Shown: piece by piece, positions 33,950 through 42,094 of the stretch
Numbering within the stretch: the stretch's first letter is position 1
Layout of the letters: each line of letters opens with the position of its first letter
Assembly: GCA_902479075.1 (NCBI GenBank)
Contig: CABSNK010000017.1
Location: forward strand, 1 to 57,785
DNA length: 57,785 nucleotides
Direction of reading: 5' to 3'
From: an uncultured Collinsella sp.
GTDB lineage: Bacteria; Actinomycetota; Coriobacteriia; Coriobacteriales; Coriobacteriaceae
The notes under the pieces: generated by a model
Told to the model about the DNA's origin: nothing
Database searches by the model: none
What the model saw: the letters and a program-made list of their open reading frames with translations, nothing else
Made by a program: the position numbers and the translations under genes

Positions 33950-34447
33950 ATGGCTAAAGATTCCAGCTTCGACGTTGTGTCCGAGGTCAATATGCAGGAG
34001 GTCGATAACGCCTTCCAGCAGACTACCCGCGAGATCTCCCAGCGCTATGACCTCAAGGACTCCGGCGCCACCAACGAGCTTTCGAAGGGCGACAAGCTCT
34101 TTACGATCAATGCCCCGGCCGATTTTGTCTCCAAGCAGATCATTGACGTGCTGAGCTCTAAGCTCATCAAGCGCGGCATCGACCTCAAGGCCGTCTCTTG
34201 GGACGCGCCGCAGGCGGCTTCGGGCGGTACCGTGCGCGTGCTCGGCCATATCGTCGAGGGCATCGACCAAGCGACCGCCAAGAAGATCAATAAGGACATC
34301 AAGGATCAAAAGCTCAAGGTCAAGGTGACCATCGAGGCCGATAAGCTGCGCGTTACCTCGGCCTCTAAGGACGCGCTTCAGACGGTGATCCAGTTCCTGC
34401 GCGACCAGGACTATGGTCAGCCGCTGCAGTTTACCAACTACCGCTAA
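33950..34447 (+). CDS. yajQ: YajQ family nucleotide-binding protein
   Basis: A 165-residue UPF0234 protein with two ferredoxin-like halves. Conserved segments are SFDVVSEVNMQEVDNA at the start, SQRYDLKDSG, KDQKLKVKV and IQFLRDQDYGQPLQFTNYR at the end. Some homologues bind cyclic-di-GMP; the cellular role is otherwise unclear. ATG 33950 has GAAAGGAAG just upstream. Confidence 0.92.
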   Translation: MAKDSSFDVVSEVNMQEVDNAFQQTTREISQRYDLKDSGATNELSKGDKLFTINAPADFVSKQIIDVLSSKLIKRGIDLKAVSWDAPQAASGGTVRVLGHIVEGIDQATAKKINKDIKDQKLKVKVTIEADKLRVTSASKDALQTVIQFLRDQDYGQPLQFTNYR

Positions 34448-34473
34448 TTTACTCGAAAGGACCGCTCTCCAAC

Positions 34474-35823
34474 ATGGATACTCCGTTGGGTTCTGTACTC
34501 TATATCACGCTTGGCTGCGCCAAGAACGAGGTCGATACCGATCGCATGCGTTCGCTGCTGACCGCTGCGGGCTACGAGGAGGCATTCGATCCGCAGGATG
34601 CCGATATCGCTATCGTCAACACGTGCTCGTTTCTCGCCTCGGCGACGTCCGAGAGTATCGAGACCACGCTCGAGCTCGCTAACGAGGTGCAGGACGGCGT
34701 TCGCGCATGCCCCATCGTCATGTGCGGTTGCGTGCCGTCTCGTTACGGCGACGACCTGCCCGACGAGCTTCCCGAGGTCGCGGCCTTTGTGAAGGCCGAT
34801 GAGGAAGACGGTATCGTCTCTGTCATCGATGGCGTACTGGGCGTGGAGCGCGAGATCGCGGCCTATATCCCGCAGGTCAAGCGTACCGTCGAGGGTGCCG
34901 TTGCCTACGTCAAGATTTCCGATGGCTGCAATCGTTTTTGCAGCTTCTGCATGATCCCCTATATTCGCGGTCGCTATCATTCGCGCAATGCCGAGAGCAT
35001 TATCTCCGAGGTGCGTGACCTGGTTGCCGGCGGTGTGCGCGAGATCGTGCTGATCGGCCAGGACACGGGCATTTGGGGCACCGACTTTGCCGACGAGGAC
35101 GTCGCCGAGGGCTCGCCGCGCAATCTGGCGCAGCTGCTGCGTGCCGTCGCCGAGGCTGTGCGCCCGCATAACGTCTGGGTCCGCGTGCTCTATCTGCAGC
35201 CCGAGGGCATGACCGACGAGCTTATCGAGACGATTCGCGATACGCCTGAGGTGCTGCCCTATATCGATATCCCCGTACAGCACTGCGATGCGCGCATCCT
35301 CAAGGCCATGCGTCGCTCCGGTTCGCGCCAGGAGCTCGAGGATCTGTTCCGCGACCTTCGCGAGCGCATCCCCGGTATTGTGATTCGCTCCACGGCCATG
35401 GTTGGCTTCCCGACCGAGACCGACGACGAGTTCCGCGATCTTATCGACTTTATGGACACCGTCGGCTTTGACTACACGAGCGTCTTTGCCTACTCGCGTG
35501 AGGAAGGCAGCCTGGCCGCCAAGATGGAGGGCCAGGTCGATGAGGAGGTCAAGCTCGAGCGCGCCCAGGAGGCCATGGATCTGGCCGAGTCGCTCGGTTT
35601 TGCCGCCACGGCGGCCCATGTGGGCGAGCGCGCCCAGGTGATCGTCGATGGCATCGAGGAGACCGAGGACGGCGCCGAGCTGATCGGTCACGCTTGGTTC
35701 CAGGCGCCCGATTCCGATGGCGCGGTGCATCTGGATGCCAGCGAGGCGTCCGTGGGCGATATTCTGACTGTCGAGTTTACCGATAGCTTCTGCTATGAGC
35801 TTATCGGTCATGTTGTGGAGTAG
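34474..35823 (+). CDS. rimO: Ribosomal protein S12 methylthiotransferase
   Basis: Radical SAM enzyme adding a methylthio group to an aspartate of S12. It has 449 residues with LGCAKNEVDTDRM (CxKN is the RimO form), NTCSFLASA and CGCVPSRY in the N-terminal domain, ISDGCNRFCSFCMIPYIRG in the SAM domain, and a TRAM domain from about 385. ATG 34474 has GAAAGGA about 12 nt upstream. It is followed by pgsA and cinA, a common Gram-positive order. Confidence 0.95.
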   Translation: MDTPLGSVLYITLGCAKNEVDTDRMRSLLTAAGYEEAFDPQDADIAIVNTCSFLASATSESIETTLELANEVQDGVRACPIVMCGCVPSRYGDDLPDELPEVAAFVKADEEDGIVSVIDGVLGVEREIAAYIPQVKRTVEGAVAYVKISDGCNRFCSFCMIPYIRGRYHSRNAESIISEVRDLVAGGVREIVLIGQDTGIWGTDFADEDVAEGSPRNLAQLLRAVAEAVRPHNVWVRVLYLQPEGMTDELIETIRDTPEVLPYIDIPVQHCDARILKAMRRSGSRQELEDLFRDLRERIPGIVIRSTAMVGFPTETDDEFRDLIDFMDTVGFDYTSVFAYSREEGSLAAKMEGQVDEEVKLERAQEAMDLAESLGFAATAAHVGERAQVIVDGIEETEDGAELIGHAWFQAPDSDGAVHLDASEASVGDILTVEFTDSFCYELIGHVVE

Positions 35824-35832
35824 GAGAGCGTT

Positions 35833-36471
35833 GTGGCAAACGAGAGCAATAAGGAACTGACGAGTGTTTGGACGCCCGCCAACATCGTGACGTGCGTTCG
35901 CATCGTCTTTATCCCGGTGTTCATGATCGTCTCGGCTCTGTCTCACGCGAGCGTTGCCGGTACGGACTGGAGCACCTTCGACGGTCCGCTTGCAGCCGCC
36001 GCCCTCATTCTGTATGTGATCCTGTCGTGCACCGATAAGGTCGACGGTTATCTGGCACGCTCGCGCAACGAGATCACCGATTTTGGCAAGTTCTTGGACC
36101 CCATCGCCGACAAGCTGCTGGTGTTCTCGGCCCTGCTGCTGTTCCTGGATTTTGGCGCGGTGACCGTGTGGTCCGTGTTCATTATCCTGTTCCGTGAGCT
36201 GTTGGTGAGCGCCCTTCGTATGGTCGCAAGTGCTGCCGGTGTGGTCGTTGCCGCCGATAGGCTCGGCAAGTATAAGACGGCGACCACGATGGTCTCTATC
36301 TGCGGCTATCTGTGCGTCTTTGCGATGGCCGGTCTTCAGCTGGGGCCGGTGTCGCTGCTGCTCGGTGTCTATTCGGTGTCGCGCTTCCTGTACGTCATCG
36401 CCGTGATTTTGACCATTGTCTCGGGTGCCCAGTACTTCTGGAACTGCCGTAAGATCGTCTTTTCGGTCTAG
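35833..36471 (+). CDS. pgsA: CDP-diacylglycerol-glycerol-3-phosphate 3-phosphatidyltransferase
   Basis: Integral membrane enzyme making phosphatidylglycerol phosphate. It has 212 residues and about five membrane helices. The CDP-alcohol phosphotransferase motif (D-x2-D-G-x2-A-R-x8-G-x3-D-x3-D) is seen as DKVDGYLAR then DFGKFLDPIADK near 63-89. GTG 35833 follows AGGAGAG. A second CDP-alcohol phosphotransferase is encoded at 56780-57484. Confidence 0.92.
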   Translation: MANESNKELTSVWTPANIVTCVRIVFIPVFMIVSALSHASVAGTDWSTFDGPLAAAALILYVILSCTDKVDGYLARSRNEITDFGKFLDPIADKLLVFSALLLFLDFGAVTVWSVFIILFRELLVSALRMVASAAGVVVAADRLGKYKTATTMVSICGYLCVFAMAGLQLGPVSLLLGVYSVSRFLYVIAVILTIVSGAQYFWNCRKIVFSV

Positions 36472-36483
36472 GTCCTGGTGGGT

Positions 36484-37014
36484 ATGACGGAGTCTTATTT
36501 GCAGATCGCCGCAAACAACGAGGAGTTGGCGCGCGATATTGTCGAGCGCGCGAGTGCCCGTGGTGTGACGGTGTCGACGGCGGAGTCGCTGACGGCGGGC
36601 ATGATCGCCTCGACGATTGCCGATATCCCGGGTGCCTCGGCGGTGCTTCGTGGCGGTGCGGTGACCTACTGCGATGAGATCAAACATCGCGTGCTCGGCG
36701 TCGAGCAGGAAACGCTCGATCGGTTTAGTGCCGTGTCGCATCAGACGGCGCGCGAGATGGCCGCGGGCTCGCTTGAACTCTATCAGAGCGATATTGCCGT
36801 AAGCGCAACGGGCTACGCTGGGCCCGGTGGTGGCACCGAGCAAGATCCTGCCGGCACGTTCTATATTGGCTGGGCGTATCGCGCGGCCGATGGGGGAGCG
36901 CCGGTTGTCGAGTCTGCACGTTGTCATTATGAGGGCGATCGGTCGTGCGTTCGGGCCTATGCGGTCGCGGAGGCTTTGGAGTGCATTGTCCGCGTGCTCA
37001 ATTCTATGGAATAG
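36484..37014 (+). CDS. CinA C-terminal domain protein (nicotinamide-nucleotide amidase type)
   Basis: A 176-residue stand-alone CinA C-terminal domain (PncC family), which deamidates nicotinamide mononucleotide for NAD recycling. Motifs: STAESLTAGMIAS near 32-44, GGAVTYCDEIKHRVLGV, and SATGYAGPGGGT. The N-terminal molybdopterin-like domain of full CinA is missing. The gene sits just before recA, the position of cinA in many Gram-positive bacteria. Start ATG 36484 is chosen for its better spacing from AGGT; GTG 36478 is an alternative. Confidence 0.88.
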   Translation: MTESYLQIAANNEELARDIVERASARGVTVSTAESLTAGMIASTIADIPGASAVLRGGAVTYCDEIKHRVLGVEQETLDRFSAVSHQTAREMAAGSLELYQSDIAVSATGYAGPGGGTEQDPAGTFYIGWAYRAADGGAPVVESARCHYEGDRSCVRAYAVAEALECIVRVLNSME

Positions 37015-37021
37015 ACGTGGT

Positions 37022-37045
37022 TTAAGGGGCCTTAGGGCCCCTTAA
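37022..37045. terminator. Palindromic terminator-like hairpin between cinA and recA
   Basis: TTAAGGGGCC (37022-37031) and GGCCCCTTAA (37036-37045) form a perfect 10-bp stem with loop TTAG. There is no long T run, so termination may be partial and could work in either direction. Confidence 0.6.
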
Positions 37046-37122
37046 TTGTGGAGATAGGGACCTTTGACGGTATTGGTGTTTGCGCTGGTCCAAGGCCTTA
37101 ATTTGTTCGATCACCCTTATTT

Positions 37123-37173
37123 GTGATTGGCGGGGTCAAGCGTTTGGTCGGTGATTGGCCGGCGTTTGGTCGG
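37123..37173 (+). repeat. Interleaved short direct repeats upstream of recA
   Basis: GTGATTGGC occurs at 37123-37131 and 37151-37159; GCGTTTGGTCGG occurs at 37140-37151 and 37162-37173. They look like two imperfect copies of a roughly 25-nt unit, about 60 nt upstream of the recA promoter. Function is unknown. Confidence 0.6.
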
Positions 37174-37212
37174 GTTTTGGAATGGTCGGGTGCATATGAT
37201 GAATCTGAACGG

Positions 37213-37241
37213 TTGACCACGAACAGCCGTTCGTTTATTAT
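37213..37241 (+). promoter_or_regulatory. recA promoter with LexA box in the spacer
   Basis: TTGACC (37213-37218), a 17-nt spacer and TATTAT (37236-37241) form a good vegetative promoter. The spacer contains GAACAGCCGTTC (37221-37232), a perfect GAAC-N4-GTTC LexA site of the Gram-positive type. LexA binding there would block RNA polymerase directly. Confidence 0.88.
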
Positions 37242-37271
37242 CGTTTCAGGTTGTTAAGAGGAGGGCTATTC

Positions 37272-38420
37272 ATGGCCAAGAATTCAGGTCCCGTACGTAC
37301 CGTTCATGCACGCACGACGGGTAAAGAGCGCGATGAGATGATCGCCACCACCAAGGCCGAGATCGAGAAGAAGTTCGGCCAGGGCTCTATCATGAGGTAT
37401 GGCGACGGCGGTCCCGAGCTTGAGGTCGAGGCTATTCCGACGGGCTCTCTGGCGCTCGATGCCGCCTTGGGTATCGGCGGCGTGCCGCGCGGCCGTATCG
37501 TCGAGATTTATGGCCCCGAGTCCTCCGGTAAGACGACGCTTTCGCTCGAGATCCTTGCAGAAGCACAGGCCATGGGCGGCGTCGTTGCATTTATCGATGC
37601 CGAGCACGCGCTTGATCCCACCTATGCCGCGCGCATCGGTGTTGATATCGATGAGGTCCTCATTTCCCAGCCCGATACGGGCGAGCAGGCGCTCGAGATC
37701 GTCGATATGCTTGTGCGCTCCGGTGCCATCGACGCCATCGTCGTCGACTCTGTTGCCGCCTTGACTCCACGTGCCGAGATCGAGGGCGAGATCGGTGACA
37801 CGACGGTGGGTCTGCAGGCTCGCTTGATGAGCCAGGCACTCCGCAAGCTCGCCGGCTCGCTTGCCAAGTCCAACACGACCTGCATCTTCATTAACCAGCT
37901 GCGCGAGAAGATCGGCGTCATGTTCGGCAACCCCGAGACCACCACGGGCGGCCGCGCACTCAAGTTCTTCTCTTCCGTGCGAATCGATATTCGCAAAATC
38001 GATACCATCAAGCTCAAGGACGAGGTTATCGGCAATCGCGTTCGTGCCAAGGTCGTTAAGAACAAGGTGGCGGCTCCGTTCCGTTCGGCCGAGTTTGACA
38101 TCATGTACGGCACCGGCATCTCCAAAGAGGGCTCGATTCTGGATATGGCCGTCGAGTGCGGCATCTGCAAAAAGATGGGGTCCTGGTTTGCCTATGGCGA
38201 GGACAAGCTCGGCAATGGTCGCGAGGCCGCCAAGACGTTCCTGCGCGAACACCCCGATTGCGCCGACGAGATCGAGCACAAGGTTCGCCTTGCCTGCGGT
38301 CTTGAGTATGACGATGATGCCCCCTCCGAGGTTGAGTTGACCGATCAGCCCGCCCCTGAGGAGTTTGATGAGCTGTACGCCATCGATGGCTCCGCGATGC
38401 TCGACGATGACGACGAGTAG
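37272..38420 (+). CDS. recA: Recombinase RecA
   Basis: Strand-exchange protein and LexA co-protease. It has 382 residues. Walker A GPESSGKTT, the MAW motif region, Walker B IVVDSVAALTPRAE and loop 2 QLREKIGVMFGNPETTTGG are intact, and the acidic C-terminal tail (MLDDDDE) is present. ATG 37272 has GAGGAGGG just upstream. recX follows 11 nt later. Expression is SOS-controlled by the LexA box in the promoter. Confidence 0.98.
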   Translation: MAKNSGPVRTVHARTTGKERDEMIATTKAEIEKKFGQGSIMRYGDGGPELEVEAIPTGSLALDAALGIGGVPRGRIVEIYGPESSGKTTLSLEILAEAQAMGGVVAFIDAEHALDPTYAARIGVDIDEVLISQPDTGEQALEIVDMLVRSGAIDAIVVDSVAALTPRAEIEGEIGDTTVGLQARLMSQALRKLAGSLAKSNTTCIFINQLREKIGVMFGNPETTTGGRALKFFSSVRIDIRKIDTIKLKDEVIGNRVRAKVVKNKVAAPFRSAEFDIMYGTGISKEGSILDMAVECGICKKMGSWFAYGEDKLGNGREAAKTFLREHPDCADEIEHKVRLACGLEYDDDAPSEVELTDQPAPEEFDELYAIDGSAMLDDDDE

Positions 38421-38431
38421 CGGATGCCGAC

Positions 38432-39124
38432 ATGTCGTATACGGTGTCCGAGGCTACGGTCGTCTTTCCCGATAAGAAGGCGGCCTCCTCGTTCTCGAGC
38501 GGTTATGCGTCTAAAAAGCCCTGCGCGCATATCGATTGCGATCTTGAGGGCGGTTTCGAACGTTCCATTTGGATTCCCGTGCGCGTGGCGCGCCTGTACG
38601 TTAAGAAGCGCCCCGATCTTCCCTGTGATTGGGATGACTTTCGCGAGGCGGTGCAGCTTATCGAACGCAAATGTGCACTCACCATGGTGACCGAGATGCT
38701 TTCGCGCCGCGATCATGCCACGGGCGAGGTGCGCGATAAGTTGGCGCGCTATGGCTTTCGACAGCCCGCGATTGATTTTGCGGTTGCTCGAGCGACCGAG
38801 TATCGGTTTTTGGACGAGAACCGTTTTTGCTCGTACTTTATCGAAGAGCGCAAACGTCGCGGCTGGGGACAGCGCAAGATCGAGGTTGAGCTCAAGCGTC
38901 GTCATGTCGTGCTTGACGATATCCCCGGGTATCCCGAGGCATATTTTGCCGTGGATGACGACTTGGCCCGCGCTTCGGCCTTGCTCGCTAAACGTCGCGT
39001 CCCCGAGGTCCGTGCATTCGAAAAGCTCGTCAGGTTTTTGATGGGTAAGGGTTTTTCGTATCACATCGCCGCCGATGCCGTTAAGGCACGTCTCGATGCC
39101 TTAAGCGAGGAGTGCGCCGTGTAA
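38432..39124 (+). CDS. recX: Regulatory protein RecX
   Basis: A 230-residue modulator that binds and limits RecA filaments. Three-helix RecX repeats are visible, e.g. MLSRRDHATGEVRDKLARYGF and YFIEERKRRGWGQRKIEVELKRR (in part). The first 80 residues are not typical of the family and are of unknown role. It is co-transcribed with recA; no strong ribosome site is seen before ATG 38432. Confidence 0.88.
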   Translation: MSYTVSEATVVFPDKKAASSFSSGYASKKPCAHIDCDLEGGFERSIWIPVRVARLYVKKRPDLPCDWDDFREAVQLIERKCALTMVTEMLSRRDHATGEVRDKLARYGFRQPAIDFAVARATEYRFLDENRFCSYFIEERKRRGWGQRKIEVELKRRHVVLDDIPGYPEAYFAVDDDLARASALLAKRRVPEVRAFEKLVRFLMGKGFSYHIAADAVKARLDALSEECAV

Positions 39125-39187
39125 GCATAGCACCCGTTACGCCCCTGCCGTTCACCGCTCGATTGGCGCCGTGCCGGGTGCGTTTAT

Positions 39188-39216
39188 TTGACAGTTGTTG
39201 CGGTTCAACGTAGGAT
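39188..39216 (+). promoter_or_regulatory. Promoter upstream of rny
   Basis: TTGACA (39188-39193), 17-nt spacer and TAGGAT (39211-39216) form a near-consensus promoter. It predicts a 5' leader of about 160 nt before rny. Confidence 0.75.
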
Positions 39217-39244
39217 AAATACCGTCATTTGCTTTGTGATATGT

Positions 39245-39355
39245 GCTCATCTGTGATGAGTTTGTTTATATGTTTATCTGTATCCGACCCGCATAAGCTG
39301 CGCCCATATTACTCAAATGTCGCGAGCCGTTCGTAAGGACGGTTCGCTTTGTTGT
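39245..39355 (+). other. Structured leader or small RNA upstream of rny
   Basis: Downstream of the promoter, GCTCATC/GATGAG (39245-39251/39255-39260) makes a small hairpin followed by TTTGTTT. GCGAGCCGTTC (39322-39332) pairs with GGACGGTTCGC (39337-39347) in an 11-bp stem (two G-T) with loop GTAA, followed by TTTGTTGTG. The second hairpin looks like an attenuator, or the terminator of a transcript of about 130 nt. Confidence 0.45.
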
Positions 39356-39382
39356 GTAACGAATCCATAAAAAGGAGTGAGC

Positions 39383-40933
39383 ATGCCTATCATTGCAGCG
39401 CTCGTTGGCCTCGTTTTGGGTGCTATCGCCGCCATTGCCTACATGCGCACCGCCAAGCAGGGTAGTCTTCACGAGGCCGACGAAAAGATCCAGTCGGCAC
39501 ACGCGCAGGCAGAGTCCCTGATCGGTGATGCAAAGCGTCAGGCCGAGACCCTCAAAAAAGAGGCTCTGCTCGAGGCCAAGGAAGAGATCATCAAGAACAA
39601 GCAGGCCGCTGAGGCCGAGGACAAGCAGCGTAAGAGCGAGATTCGCACGCTCGAAAATCGTGTGATGCAGCGCGAGGAATCGCTCGATCGCCGCAACGAT
39701 GCGCTTGATAAACGCGAGCATCAGTTGTCCAGCCAGGCCGGTCAGGTCGAGAAGCGCTCTCGCGAGCTTGAGGAGCTCTGCGCCAAGCAGACTTCCGAGC
39801 TTGAGCGTATTGCCGACCTTACGCGCGAGGACGCTCACAAGGAGCTGCTCGACAAGGTCCGCGGCGAGGTTACCCACGAGGCGGCCACCATCATCCGTGA
39901 GTCCGAGCAGCAGGTCCGCGCCGAGTGCCACAAGACCGCTCAGGAGATTCTCTCCCTGGCGATTCAGCGTTGCGCCGCCGACCATACCGCCGAGGTCACC
40001 GTTACTTCCGTTCATATTCCCTCCGATGACCTCAAGGGTCGTATCATCGGTCGCGAGGGTCGCAACATCCGCACCTTTGAGCAGGTGTCCGGCGTCAACC
40101 TCGTGATTGACGACACTCCCGAGACCGTCGTGCTTTCGAGCTTCGATCCGGTCCGTCGTGAGACCGCCCGCGTGGCGCTCGAGAACCTCATTGCCGACGG
40201 TCGTATTCACCCTGCCCGCATCGAGGAGATGTATCACAAGGCCGCCGATTTGGTTCAGCAGCGTGTGCGCGAGGCTGGCGAGCAGGCCGCCTTCGATACC
40301 GGTATCCACGACCTGCATCCCGAGATCGTCAAGACCCTGGGTGCTCTTCGCTACCGCACCTCGTTTGGTCAGAACGTTCTGCAGCACTCGCTTGAGGTTT
40401 CTGACCTGTGCGGCGTTATGGCCTCCGAGCTTGGTCTGGACGTTGTGACCGCCAAGCGTGCCGGTCTTCTGCACGACCTGGGCAAGGCCATCGACCACGA
40501 CGTTGAGGGTCCGCATGCCGTCATTGGCGCCGAGCTTGCCCGCCGTTATGGCGAGAAGCCCGTTATCGTCCACGCGATCGAGGCCCATCATGCCGACGTC
40601 GATCCCAACACGGTGCTCGACGTTCTGGTCCAGGCTGCCGATGCCGTTTCCGCTTCTCGTCCCGGCGCCCGCCGCGAGTCGGCCGAGAACTACATCAAGC
40701 GTCTTGAGAAGCTCGAGGAGATCGCCAATTCTCACGACGGCGTCGAGCGCACCTATGCCATGCAGGCCGGTCGCGAGGTCCATGTCATGGTTCAGCCGGA
40801 CAAGATCTCCGATGCCCAGTCCACAGTGCTTGCGCACGATATCGCCCATCAGATCGAGGAAGAGATGGAGTATCCCGGTCAGGTGCGCGTTGTCGTGATT
40901 CGCGAGAGCCGTGCCGTCGATATCGCTAAATAA
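39383..40933 (+). CDS. rny: Ribonuclease Y
   Basis: Membrane-anchored endoribonuclease starting mRNA decay. It has 516 residues: one N-terminal membrane helix (IIAALVGLVLGAIAAIAYM), a long coiled coil rich in Glu/Lys/Gln/Ala to about 185, a KH domain (GRIIGREGRNIRTFE) and an HD domain (LLHDLGKAIDHDVEG). ATG 39383 has AAGGAG at 39372-39377; GTG 39377 overlaps that site and is rejected. The GHKL ATPase gene follows after 1 nt. Confidence 0.96.
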   Translation: MPIIAALVGLVLGAIAAIAYMRTAKQGSLHEADEKIQSAHAQAESLIGDAKRQAETLKKEALLEAKEEIIKNKQAAEAEDKQRKSEIRTLENRVMQREESLDRRNDALDKREHQLSSQAGQVEKRSRELEELCAKQTSELERIADLTREDAHKELLDKVRGEVTHEAATIIRESEQQVRAECHKTAQEILSLAIQRCAADHTAEVTVTSVHIPSDDLKGRIIGREGRNIRTFEQVSGVNLVIDDTPETVVLSSFDPVRRETARVALENLIADGRIHPARIEEMYHKAADLVQQRVREAGEQAAFDTGIHDLHPEIVKTLGALRYRTSFGQNVLQHSLEVSDLCGVMASELGLDVVTAKRAGLLHDLGKAIDHDVEGPHAVIGAELARRYGEKPVIVHAIEAHHADVDPNTVLDVLVQAADAVSASRPGARRESAENYIKRLEKLEEIANSHDGVERTYAMQAGREVHVMVQPDKISDAQSTVLAHDIAHQIEEEMEYPGQVRVVVIRESRAVDIAK

Positions 40934-40934
40934 C

Positions 40935-42020
40935 ATGAACGACGCGAACGAGCTTATCTCTTTTATCGCGTCGATGTCGGGGGAGGGCAACCTTCGCGTC
41001 GAGGAAAACCTTGGCGAGGGGTATGTCCGCCTCCGCGTTTCGGAGGCCGAGCGCCGTCAGGCCAAGCATGACATTCAGCATGTAGAGGACATTGTCATCG
41101 AGATGCTGCGTAATGCCCGTGATGCCGGAGCCGATAAGGTCTATCTTGCTACGACCAAGGAGGAGGGTGTTCGCACCCTCCTCTTCCTGGATAATGGTTC
41201 GGGTGTGCCGCAGGATATGCAGGAGCGTATCTTTGATGCCCGTGTTACCTCCAAGCTCGAGAGCATGAAAATGGACCGTTGGGGTGTTCACGGTCGTGGT
41301 ATGGCGCTGTTCTCTATCAAGCAGAACACGGATGAGGCACGCGTTGTTACATCGGGCGTCGATTTGGGTTCCGCGTTTAAGGTGTGCGTTGCCACCGATC
41401 GCTTGGGTGAGCGCGCCGACCAGTCGAGCTGGCCTCAGGCGGTTAAAGACGAAGACGGCCGCTATGTATGCGCTCGCGGTCCTCACAACATCATTCGCGC
41501 TGCGTGTGAGTTTGCCCTCGAGGAGCTGCGTTGCTGCGATGTGTATCTGGGCTCTCCGTCCGAGATCGCTGCGACCCTGTACGCTCAGGCTTCGAGTCGT
41601 CTCGATACGTCGCGCCTGCTCTTTATCGATGACGAGTGTGAGCTTCCGGTTATCGATCGTTTGGGCCTTGCCTCGGATGCCGAGGACTTTATCCGGATCT
41701 GCTCCGGGTTGGGTCTCGAGATGTCCGAGCGCACTGCCCACCGTATTCTGTCGGGACAGATTAAGCCCGTTCGCGGCGTGACCGCGCGCCTGCTGCGCGA
41801 GCGTGATTCCACCTCGCATGCGCCGGCTCCCGTCGATCTTGCCAAGGACCGTCGAGGTCTTCGCATCGCCAAGGATGATATGGCGCAGTTTTCGCGTGCG
41901 GTCGAGCGTGACTTTAACGACCTCGCTGCCCGGTATTACCTCAATCTGTGCGGCGACCCTAAGATTCGCGTTTCGCGTGATCGCATCACGGTGACGTTCG
42001 ATCTTGCCAAAGAGGAATAA
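40935..42020 (+). CDS. Orphan GHKL-type ATPase (HSP90/MutL/histidine-kinase fold)
   Basis: A 361-residue soluble protein. The N-terminal half has the Bergerat ATP-binding motifs: N box EMLRNARDAGA at 56-66, G1 box DNGSGVP at 86-92, and a G2 box GVHGRGMAL at 117-125. There is no phosphoacceptor-histidine dimerisation domain, sensor or membrane segment, so it is not a conventional sensor kinase. The C-terminal 230 residues are not recognised. It begins 1 nt after rny and is followed by spoVS, so it is probably co-transcribed with rny and may work with RNase Y or SpoVS. An anti-sigma-like kinase is less likely, because no partner antagonist is present. Confidence 0.8.
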   Translation: MNDANELISFIASMSGEGNLRVEENLGEGYVRLRVSEAERRQAKHDIQHVEDIVIEMLRNARDAGADKVYLATTKEEGVRTLLFLDNGSGVPQDMQERIFDARVTSKLESMKMDRWGVHGRGMALFSIKQNTDEARVVTSGVDLGSAFKVCVATDRLGERADQSSWPQAVKDEDGRYVCARGPHNIIRAACEFALEELRCCDVYLGSPSEIAATLYAQASSRLDTSRLLFIDDECELPVIDRLGLASDAEDFIRICSGLGLEMSERTAHRILSGQIKPVRGVTARLLRERDSTSHAPAPVDLAKDRRGLRIAKDDMAQFSRAVERDFNDLAARYYLNLCGDPKIRVSRDRITVTFDLAKEE

Positions 42021-42026
42021 AATCTT

Positions 42027-42048
42027 TACCGAGTCCGCTCGGTACGAT
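42027..42048 (+). promoter_or_regulatory. Inverted repeat and candidate -10 upstream of spoVS
   Basis: TACCGAG/CTCGGTA (42027-42033/42038-42044) is a perfect 7-bp inverted repeat whose right arm runs into TACGAT (42043-42048), a plausible -10 about 45 nt before spoVS. The CCGCTCGG-TA context resembles the lepA and first dnaJ promoters. Confidence 0.4.
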
Positions 42049-42094
42049 ACAGTTATTGCAGTTAAAACGTACTTTTAAACGCAGGAGTTTCTTC

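Noticed and set aside
40935..42020. GHKL protein as a two-component sensor kinase
   Set aside because: No phosphoacceptor histidine domain, no membrane or sensor part and no adjacent response regulator.
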